Source: Peptoniphilus duerdenii ATCC BAA-1640 (GTDB lineage Bacteria > Bacillota > Clostridia > Tissierellales > Peptoniphilaceae). From it: a stretch of DNA of 40,312 nucleotides. The translations under genes were made by a program, and so were the position numbers. Shown here one piece after another: positions 33,575-40,312 of this stretch; the stretch's first letter is position 1; each line of letters opens with the position of its first letter. Location of the stretch: positions 927,086 through 967,397 of the forward strand of contig NZ_GL397071.1 of NCBI RefSeq assembly GCF_000146345.1. The letters run 5' to 3'. The notes under the pieces are model-generated. The model ran no database searches. It saw only the letters and a program-made list of their open reading frames with translations, and was not told the origin of the DNA.

Positions 33575-36500
33575 TTGAGTAGGCATGATTTATTCCACTC
33601 TATCAAAATAGGACTAGCAAGCCCTGAAAAAATCAGAGAATGGTCCTATGGCGAAGTGAAAAAACCAGAAACAATAAACTACAGAACATTGAAGCCTGAA
33701 AAAGAAGGTCTATTTTGTGAAAAAATATTTGGACCTACTAAGGATTGGGAATGTTCCTGTGGAAAATATAAAAGAATAAGATATAAAGGCGTAGTGTGCG
33801 AAAAATGTGGAGTTGAAGTAACAAAAGCCAAAGTTCGTCGTGAAAGAATGGGTCACATAGAACTAGCAGCACCAGTTTCACATATTTGGTACTTCAAAGG
33901 CATCCCTTCAAGAATGGGACTAGCCCTTGACATGAGCCCTAGAGCCTTAGAAAAAGTTCTATATTTCGCTTCATATATAGTTACAAAAGTAGAACCTGAA
34001 TGTAACGCTGTTTTTGTAAAACAAATTCTACCAGAAGTCGAATATAGAGAACTAAAGAGCGAATACGGTGACCAATTCGAAGCAGGAATGGGAGCAGAAG
34101 CCGTAAAGAAACTTTTAAAACAGATAGATCTAGAAAAAGAATCTGAAATGTTAAAGGCGGAAATGGAAGGTGCAACAGGACAAAAGGCAATTAGAGTTTC
34201 TAGAAGACTTGAAGTAATAGAAGCCTTTATCCAATCAGGAAACAAACCAGAATGGATGATCCTAGATGCAATACCAGTAATCCCACCAGATCTAAGACCG
34301 ATGGTACAACTAGACGGTGGTAGATTTGCAACTTCAGATTTAAACGATCTATACAGAAGAATAATAAATAGAAACAACAGACTAAAAAAACTACTCGATA
34401 TAAATGCACCAGAAATAATAGTTAGAAATGAAAAGAGAATGCTACAAGAAGCGGTAGATGCTCTTATTGACAACGGAAGAAGGGGACGTCCAGTAACCGG
34501 ACCAGGCAACAGACCTCTTAAATCTCTTTCTGAAATGTTAAAAGGAAAGCAAGGTAGATTTAGACAAAACCTACTAGGTAAGCGTGTCGACTACTCAGGT
34601 CGTTCAGTAATAGTAGTAGGACCAAATCTAAAATTCTATCAATGCGGTCTTCCAAAGAATATGGCGCTTGAATTATTTAAGCCATTTGTAATGAGAGAGC
34701 TTGTAGCAAAAGAATATGCTCACAATATAAAAGCAGCTAAGAGAAAAGTGGAAAGACAGACAGAAGAAGTTTGGGATGTGCTAGATGAAGTTATAAAAGA
34801 CCATCCAGTACTACTAAACAGAGCGCCGACCCTCCACAGACTTGGTATCCAAGCATTTGAACCAGTGCTAGTAGAAGGAAAAGCAATCAAACTTCACCCG
34901 CTAGTATGTGCAGCATTCAACGCTGACTTCGACGGGGACCAAATGGCAGTCCATCTACCACTATCCATAGAAGCACAGACAGAAGCTAGACTTCTAATGC
35001 TATCTACAAACAATATTCTAGCTCTAAAAGATGGTAAACCAATCACAACACCTTCCCAAGATATGGTACTAGGTATGTACTATCTAACCCTTGACAGAAA
35101 AGATGAAGTCAAAGGAAACGGCATGGTTTTCAGAGATATTGATGAAATGATGCATGCATATGGAAGTGGATTTTTACACCTACAAGCAAAAGTAGGAGTT
35201 AGAAGATACAAAGACGAAGATGACAAGAGAGGAAAGATAGTTTACTCTTCAGTAGGAAGATTCTTAGTAAACGAATTTATCCCTCAAGATCTAGGATTTG
35301 TAAATAGAGAAGAAGATCCATACGGACTAGAAATAGACAGAGTAGTAGATAAAAAACTACTTGGAACCATAATCGAAAAAACTTACAAAATACATGGAAA
35401 TATAGAAACAGCAGTCCTACTTGACCATTTCAAAGAAACTGGATACCACTATTCAACCATAGGAGCAATCTCAATCTCCATGGGCGACGTAGAAGTACCA
35501 GAAATAAAACCAGAAATCCTAAAGAAAGCCGATGAACAAGTAGAGATCTACGAAGATACATTTGCAATGGGATTAATATCTGATGAAGAAAGATATGAAA
35601 AAGTAATCGAAATTTGGAACAACGCAACAGACGAGCTAACCGACGAAGTAATGAGTGGATTCGACCCACTTAACAATATCTACATCATGGCGGACTCTGG
35701 AGCGAGAGGATCTAAGAACCAAATCAGACAGCTAGCAGGTATGCGTGGACTAATGGCATCACCATCAGGAAGAACTATCGAAGTACCGATTAAATCAAAC
35801 TTCCGTGAAGGACTATCAGTGCTTGAGTTCTACATGTCAGCCCATGGTTCTAGAAAGGGACTTGCAGATACGGCTCTAAGAACAGCGGACTCAGGATACC
35901 TAACCAGAAGACTAGTAGACGTATCACAACAAGTAATAATAGAAAAAGAAGACTGCGGAACAGATGAATATATCGTAGCAAAAGCATTTACCGACGGAAA
36001 AGAACTAATAGAAAGTATAAAGGACAGAATCGAAGGTAGATACTCAGCAGAAGATATAGTAAATCCAGAAACAAAAGAAATAATCGTACCAAAGAATACA
36101 GAAATTACAGACGACGATGCAGAACTAATAGAAAAACTTGGAATAACAGAAGTTAAAGTTAGATCTGTACTTGGATGTAAATGTAAAAACGGAGTTTGCG
36201 CACACTGTTACGGAAGAAACTTGGCAACAGGAAGTCAAGTAGGAACAGGAGAAGCAGTCGGAGTAATAGCAGCACAATCCATTGGTGAACCGGGAACTCA
36301 GCTTACAATGAGAACATTCCACACAGGTGGAGTTGCAGCCGCAGCAGACATCACCCAAGGTCTTCCTAGAGTTGAAGAGCTTTTCGAAGCTAGAAAACCA
36401 AAGGGACTTGCAGTAATCACTGAGATAGATGGAACAGTAGAAATAAAAGAAGAAGATAAGAAACGAGAAATCGTAGTAACTTCAAAAGACGGAGAAGCAG

Positions 36501-37150
36501 CAACCTACAACATTGTCTACGGAGCAAGAATAAAAGTTAAAAACGGAGACTATGTAGAAAAGGGAGCAGAACTAACTCAAGGTTCAGTATACCCACAAGA
36601 CCTACTAAAAGTTAAGGGAAGAGAAGGAGTAGAACAGTACATCATCAAAGAAGTACAAAGAGTATACAGACTTCAAGGGGTAGACATCAATGACAAACAC
36701 ATCGAAATAATAGTTCGTCAAATGATGGGCAAGACCAAGGTATTAGATGCAGGCTCAACAGAATTACTACCAGGCTCATTAGTAGATAACGTTGACTTCA
36801 AGAGAGCAAATGAATTAGCAAGAGAAGAAGGAAGACAAGAAGCAACAGGCGAAGTAGCACTACTAGGAATTACAAAAGCTTCCCTTGCAACAGAAAGTTT
36901 CTTATCAGCAGCATCATTCCAAGAAACCACAAGAGTTCTAACAGATGCAGCAATCAAAGGAAAAGAAGACCAACTACAAGGATTAAAAGAAAATATAATT
37001 ATAGGACAATTAATCCCTGCAGGAACAGGAACAAGGATGAATTCCAAAGTACAACTAGGACTTTCAGAAAAGCTTAAAGAAAACTTTGAACTCCTTGAAA
37101 ATACTGAAAAAGTCTCCAAAAATATGGTTGACTTAACAGAAATAGAATGA
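33575..37150 (+). CDS. rpoC: RNA polymerase beta' subunit
   Basis: A 1191-residue partner of RpoB. The start is TTG 33575 (reading [23 protein letters not shown]), with AAAGGAGA 5 nt before it; frames open further upstream inside rpoB but those residues do not fit the family. The first zinc site is C-x-C ... CEKC ([19 protein letters not shown]), the catalytic NADFDGD loop is intact, and the second zinc site is [13 protein letters not shown]. No large Gram-negative-type insertion is present. It ends 75 bp before rpsL, with a hairpin but no terminator between. Confidence 0.98.
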   Translation: MSRHDLFHSIKIGLASPEKIREWSYGEVKKPETINYRTLKPEKEGLFCEKIFGPTKDWECSCGKYKRIRYKGVVCEKCGVEVTKAKVRRERMGHIELAAPVSHIWYFKGIPSRMGLALDMSPRALEKVLYFASYIVTKVEPECNAVFVKQILPEVEYRELKSEYGDQFEAGMGAEAVKKLLKQIDLEKESEMLKAEMEGATGQKAIRVSRRLEVIEAFIQSGNKPEWMILDAIPVIPPDLRPMVQLDGGRFATSDLNDLYRRIINRNNRLKKLLDINAPEIIVRNEKRMLQEAVDALIDNGRRGRPVTGPGNRPLKSLSEMLKGKQGRFRQNLLGKRVDYSGRSVIVVGPNLKFYQCGLPKNMALELFKPFVMRELVAKEYAHNIKAAKRKVERQTEEVWDVLDEVIKDHPVLLNRAPTLHRLGIQAFEPVLVEGKAIKLHPLVCAAFNADFDGDQMAVHLPLSIEAQTEARLLMLSTNNILALKDGKPITTPSQDMVLGMYYLTLDRKDEVKGNGMVFRDIDEMMHAYGSGFLHLQAKVGVRRYKDEDDKRGKIVYSSVGRFLVNEFIPQDLGFVNREEDPYGLEIDRVVDKKLLGTIIEKTYKIHGNIETAVLLDHFKETGYHYSTIGAISISMGDVEVPEIKPEILKKADEQVEIYEDTFAMGLISDEERYEKVIEIWNNATDELTDEVMSGFDPLNNIYIMADSGARGSKNQIRQLAGMRGLMASPSGRTIEVPIKSNFREGLSVLEFYMSAHGSRKGLADTALRTADSGYLTRRLVDVSQQVIIEKEDCGTDEYIVAKAFTDGKELIESIKDRIEGRYSAEDIVNPETKEIIVPKNTEITDDDAELIEKLGITEVKVRSVLGCKCKNGVCAHCYGRNLATGSQVGTGEAVGVIAAQSIGEPGTQLTMRTFHTGGVAAAADITQGLPRVEELFEARKPKGLAVITEIDGTVEIKEEDKKREIVVTSKDGEAATYNIVYGARIKVKNGDYVEKGAELTQGSVYPQDLLKVKGREGVEQYIIKEVQRVYRLQGVDINDKHIEIIVRQMMGKTKVLDAGSTELLPGSLVDNVDFKRANELAREEGRQEATGEVALLGITKASLATESFLSAASFQETTRVLTDAAIKGKEDQLQGLKENIIIGQLIPAGTGTRMNSKVQLGLSEKLKENFELLENTEKVSKNMVDLTEIE

Positions 37151-37160
37151 TAAAATAGTT

Positions 37161-37200
37161 TAGTGTGAAAGACTACTCTTCCAGGGTAGTCTTTCCACTA
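37161..37200 (+). other. Long hairpin without T run between rpoC and rpsL
   Basis: TAGTG-t-GAAAGACTAC (37161-37176) pairs with GTAGTCTTTC-CACTA (37186-37200), giving about 15 bp with one bulge. No U tract follows, so it is more likely a processing or partial-attenuation stem than a terminator. Confidence 0.6.
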
Positions 37201-37225
37201 TGTAAAATAAAGAAGGAGGTGCAGA

Positions 37226-37642
37226 ATGCCTACAATTAATCAGCTAGTTAGAAGCGGAAGAAAAAAGGTAGAACACAAATCTAAATCACCAGCACTAGGA
37301 GTAAACTACGACTCACTAAGAAAAGTTGAAACTAAAGCACAATCACCACAAAAACGTGGAGTATGCGTAGCGGTTAGAACAGTAACACCTAAGAAACCTA
37401 ACTCAGCACTTAGAAAGGTAGCAAGAGTTCGTTTAACAAATGGATATGAAGTCATGGCTTATATACCAGGAATTGGACATAACTTGCAAGAACACTCCGT
37501 AGTTCTTATCAGAGGTGGAAGAGTAAAAGACCTTCCAGGGGTTAGATACCACATCGTAAGAGGTACACTAGATACAGCAGGAGTGGACACAAGAAGACAA
37601 TCAAGATCAAAGTACGGTACAAAGAAGCCAAAAGCTAAATAA
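37226..37642 (+). CDS. rpsL: Ribosomal protein S12
   Basis: A 138-residue protein of the 30S decoding centre. It carries the Firmicute-type insertion near residues 24-38. The streptomycin-relevant motifs [11 protein letters not shown] and [12 protein letters not shown] are wild type at the usual resistance positions. AAGGAGGTG lies 4-5 nt before the ATG. It is third in the rpoBC-rpsLG-fusA operon. Confidence 0.98.
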   Translation: MPTINQLVRSGRKKVEHKSKSPALGVNYDSLRKVETKAQSPQKRGVCVAVRTVTPKKPNSALRKVARVRLTNGYEVMAYIPGIGHNLQEHSVVLIRGGRVKDLPGVRYHIVRGTLDTAGVDTRRQSRSKYGTKKPKAK

Positions 37643-37733
37643 TTTTAAAAATTGACTCATTATATAGATTGCTTAGGCAAGCGGATATACCGAGTACCGA
37701 TGAATCAACTAATAATGGTTAAGGAGGGAAGTT
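37643..37733 (+). promoter_or_regulatory. Folded rpsL-rpsG spacer, candidate S7 autoregulatory site
   Basis: TTGACTCAT (37652-37660) pairs with ATGAATCAA (37700-37708), with one mismatch in nine, enclosing a GCTT-AGGC-AAGC hairpin (37671-37682). The helix ends about 25 nt before the rpsG start. In E. coli, S7 binds the equivalent spacer and represses translation; a similar role here is inference. Confidence 0.45.
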
Positions 37734-38204
37734 ATGCCAAGAAAAGGACATATACCAAAAAGAATTGTTATGGCTGATCCTAAGTACGATGACGTTGTAA
37801 TAACAAAACTTATAAACAACGTAATGTTAGACGGAAAAAAGGGAACAGCACAAAAAATAGTATATACAGCACTTGACAAAGTAGCTGAAACAACAGGCGA
37901 AGAAGCAATAGAAGTATTCTACAAAGCTCTTAACAACGTAATGCCTGTATTAGAAGTAAAAGCAAGAAGAATTGGTGGAGCAACATACCAAGTACCTATG
38001 GAAGTTAGACCAGAAAGACGTCAAACACTAGGACTAAGATGGCTTGTAGGATTTGCTAGAAAACGTGGAGAAAGAACCATGGCTGACAGACTAGCAAAAG
38101 AAATCCTAGACGCATCTAATGGTTTAGGCGGCTCTGTAAAGAGAAAAGAAGAAATGCATAGAACAGCAGAAGCCAACAAGGCATTTGCTCACTACAGATG
38201 GTAA
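37734..38204 (+). CDS. rpsG: Ribosomal protein S7
   Basis: A 156-residue primary 16S rRNA-binding protein that nucleates the 30S head. The start [31 protein letters not shown] and the [16 protein letters not shown] block are diagnostic. AAGGAGGG precedes the ATG. The 91-bp gap from rpsL is the largest inside the rpsL-rpsG-fusA part of the operon and looks structured. Confidence 0.98.
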   Translation: MPRKGHIPKRIVMADPKYDDVVITKLINNVMLDGKKGTAQKIVYTALDKVAETTGEEAIEVFYKALNNVMPVLEVKARRIGGATYQVPMEVRPERRQTLGLRWLVGFARKRGERTMADRLAKEILDASNGLGGSVKRKEEMHRTAEANKAFAHYRW

Positions 38205-38213
38205 GGGGGAAAT

Positions 38214-40292
38214 ATGCCAAGAGAAATACCATTAAATAAAGTAAGAAATATAGGTATTATGGCTCACATCGACGCTGGTAAAACAACCACAACAGAACGT
38301 ATCCTTTATTACACAGGTAAGATCCATAAAATTGGAGAAACCCATGAAGGTGCAGCACAAATGGACTGGATGGTGCAAGAACAAGAAAGAGGAATCACCA
38401 TCACATCAGCTGCAACAACAGCAATGTGGAAAGGATACAGACTAAACATCATAGACACACCAGGACACGTAGACTTTACAGTAGAAGTAGAAAGATCACT
38501 ACGTGTACTAGATAGTTCTGTAGCACTATTTGATGCAAAATCTGGAGTTGAGCCACAATCAGAAACAGTATGGAGACAAGCGGATAAATATAAAGTTCCT
38601 AGAATATGCCATATAAATAAGATGGACGTAACAGGAGCCGACTTTTATAGATCAATTGAAACCATAAAGAACAAACTACATGCAAATCCAGTTCCAATCC
38701 AAATCCCAATGGGAGCAGAAGAAAACTTCATTGGAATGATTGACCTTGTAGAAATGAAAGCTGAAATTTATAAGAACGAAGACGGAACTGAAATAGAAAT
38801 AACAGATGTTCCAGACGAATATAAAGAAAAAGCTTTAGAATATAGAGATCAAATGATCGAAGCCGTATCAGAGTTCGACGAAGAACTAATGATGGCTTAT
38901 CTTGAAGAAGAAGAAATCACAATAGAAATGATTAAAAGAGCAATCAGAAAGGGAACTATAGATGTAAAAATATTCCCAGTAACATGTGGATCTTCTTACA
39001 AGAACAAAGGAGTTCAATTACTACTAGACGCTATCGTTGATTACATGCCAGCGCCAACAGACATCCCTGCAATAGTAGGAACAAAACCAGGCACTGACGA
39101 AGAAGAAGATCGTCACGCATCAGATGACGAACCACTATCAGCACTAGCATTCAAAATAGTATCTGACCCATACGTAGGAAAACTAGCATACTTCAGAGTA
39201 TACTCAGGATCTATAAAAGCAGGATCTTACGTACTAAACTCATCTAAGAACAAGAGAGAAAGAATAGGAAGAATCCTATTAATGCACGCTAACAAGAGAG
39301 AAGAAGTAGAAGAAGTATTCGCAGGAGAAATCGCTGCAGCAGTAGGACTAAAAGATACAGGAACAGGGGATACTCTATGTGATGAAAAGAGCCCAATCAT
39401 TCTTGAAAACATGGAATTCCCAGAACCAGTAATCTCAGTAGCTATCGAACCAAAGACAAAAGCGTCACAAGATAAGATGGCACTAGCACTACAAAAGTTA
39501 GCAGAAGAAGACCCAACATTTAGAACCTACACAGATGAAGAAACAGGACAAACAATCATCGCAGGAATGGGAGAACTTCACTTAGATATAATCGTAGACA
39601 GACTACTAAGAGAATTCAAAGTAGAAGCAAATATAGGTAACCCACAAGTATCTTACAGAGAATCCATCACCATGCCAGCTGAAGGAGAAGGAAAATACGT
39701 ACGTCAATCAGGTGGACGTGGACAATATGGTCACGCAAAGATACAAGTAGAACCACTAGAACCAGGTTCAGGTTTTGTATTTGAAAACAAAATCGTAGGG
39801 GGAGCAATACCTAAGGAATTCATAGGACCAACCCAACAAGGTATTGAAGAAGCACTTCAATCAGGGGTACTAGGCGGATATGAAGTACTAGATATAAAAG
39901 TAACCCTATACGACGGATCATTCCACGATGTCGACTCATCAGAAATGGCGTTCAAAATAGCAGGATCAATGGCACTAAGAGATGCACTAGCAAAAGGAAA
40001 TCCAGTACTACTAGAACCAATGATGAAAGTAGAAATTACAACCCCAGAAGAATACATGGGAGACGTAATTGGAGATATCAACTCAAGACGTGGAAGAATG
40101 GAAGGAATGGAACTAGTAAACGGAGCACAAATAGTAACATGCTACGTACCACTAGCAGAAATGTTTGGATATGCTACATCACTAAGATCAAATACACAAG
40201 GAAGAGCAAACTATTCAATGCAATTCGACCACTATGAACAAGTACCTAAAAACATTGCTGATGAAGTAGTCGGCAAGAAAAAAGATAAATAA
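38214..40292 (+). CDS. fusA: Elongation factor G
   Basis: A 692-residue translocase GTPase. G1 is [15 protein letters not shown], switch [13 protein letters not shown]3 DTPGHVDFT and G4 NKMD; domain IV shows the expected [18 protein letters not shown] stretch and domain V is complete ([10 protein letters not shown]). Its presence in the str operon and full-length match indicate canonical EF-G rather than EF-G2 or a TetM-type protein. AAGGGGG precedes the ATG, 9 bp after rpsG. Confidence 0.98.
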   Translation: MPREIPLNKVRNIGIMAHIDAGKTTTTERILYYTGKIHKIGETHEGAAQMDWMVQEQERGITITSAATTAMWKGYRLNIIDTPGHVDFTVEVERSLRVLDSSVALFDAKSGVEPQSETVWRQADKYKVPRICHINKMDVTGADFYRSIETIKNKLHANPVPIQIPMGAEENFIGMIDLVEMKAEIYKNEDGTEIEITDVPDEYKEKALEYRDQMIEAVSEFDEELMMAYLEEEEITIEMIKRAIRKGTIDVKIFPVTCGSSYKNKGVQLLLDAIVDYMPAPTDIPAIVGTKPGTDEEEDRHASDDEPLSALAFKIVSDPYVGKLAYFRVYSGSIKAGSYVLNSSKNKRERIGRILLMHANKREEVEEVFAGEIAAAVGLKDTGTGDTLCDEKSPIILENMEFPEPVISVAIEPKTKASQDKMALALQKLAEEDPTFRTYTDEETGQTIIAGMGELHLDIIVDRLLREFKVEANIGNPQVSYRESITMPAEGEGKYVRQSGGRGQYGHAKIQVEPLEPGSGFVFENKIVGGAIPKEFIGPTQQGIEEALQSGVLGGYEVLDIKVTLYDGSFHDVDSSEMAFKIAGSMALRDALAKGNPVLLEPMMKVEITTPEEYMGDVIGDINSRRGRMEGMELVNGAQIVTCYVPLAEMFGYATSLRSNTQGRANYSMQFDHYEQVPKNIADEVVGKKKDK

Positions 40293-40303
40293 GGAGGATT
40301 AAA

Positions 40304-40312
40304 ATGGCAAAA
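40304..40312 (+). CDS. tuf: Start of probable elongation factor Tu gene (partial)
   Basis: ATG GCA AAA (M-A-K) follows AAGGAGG by 7 nt at the window edge, 11 bp after fusA. EF-Tu begins M-A-K and tuf is the usual next gene of the str operon. Only three codons are visible, so the call rests on context. Confidence 0.6.

Noticed and set aside
33853-34509. Long minus-strand frame (218 codons) opposite rpoC
   Set aside because: It is the antisense shadow of a certain gene, with Ser/Ile-rich composition typical of such shadows and no binding site.
37652-37680. TTGACT as the -35 of an internal rpsG promoter
   Set aside because: No -10-like hexamer lies 16-18 bp downstream; the bases are better explained by the long helix.

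Overview
The window is chromosomal DNA of a low-GC anaerobic Firmicute. AGA arginine codons, AT-rich spacers, strong GGAGG ribosome binding sites, several TTG starts, an oxygen-sensitive hybrid cluster protein and a methionine gamma-lyase all fit. The overall look suggests the Tissierellia / Peptoniphilaceae (Peptoniphilus, Anaerococcus, Finegoldia type). That family-level placement is inference from gene content and style, not from a search.

Layout. (1) 192-4268: an NhaC-superfamily carrier and methionine gamma-lyase in one operon, then the Mg2+ channel MgtE. (2) 4397-8053: a nitrosative/oxidative-stress module of hcp (minus strand), a Crp/Fnr-family regulator and a DUF438 hemerythrin/PAS protein. 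Matching palindromes GTTGTT-WW-AACAAC lie in the hcp/regulator divergent spacer and in front of the DUF438 gene. (3) 8054-9113: a gene-free repeat island, then a small DUF2087 gene. (4) 9597-15533: a minus-strand operon of a YhcC-type radical SAM protein followed by a complete Dpp/Opp-type ABC importer, with junctions that overlap or are only 5 bp apart. (5) 15675-22593: plus-strand housekeeping genes (TPR protein, methionine aminopeptidase, MATE exporter, cyclophilin, tRNA-Thr(CGT), an acetyltransferase-like protein, an ICMT-like membrane methyltransferase, an Frm2-like nitroreductase and a glyoxalase-II-like hydrolase). (6) 22594-23640: a second repeat island sharing several repeat families with the first. 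(7) 23641-29358: minus-strand lepB-lepA-hemW, rpsT with its own promoter, and a UvrD-like helicase. (8) 29770-40312: rpoB-rpoC-rpsL-rpsG-fusA and the first three codons of a probable tuf, all on the plus strand behind a strong promoter.

The best candidates for undescribed biology are three. First, the hcp/regulator/DUF438 regulon and its operator, with -10 elements about 30-32 bp from the palindrome centre as in class II Crp/Fnr activation. Second, a roughly 177-bp long-hairpin repeat whose two copies show a compensatory base change. Third, a roughly 120-nt candidate structured RNA present at one edge of each repeat island. The rpsL-rpsG spacer is also foldable and may carry the S7 autoregulatory site. 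No phage, CRISPR array, transposase or resistance gene was seen. All functional calls rest on reading motifs by eye; no database search was run.
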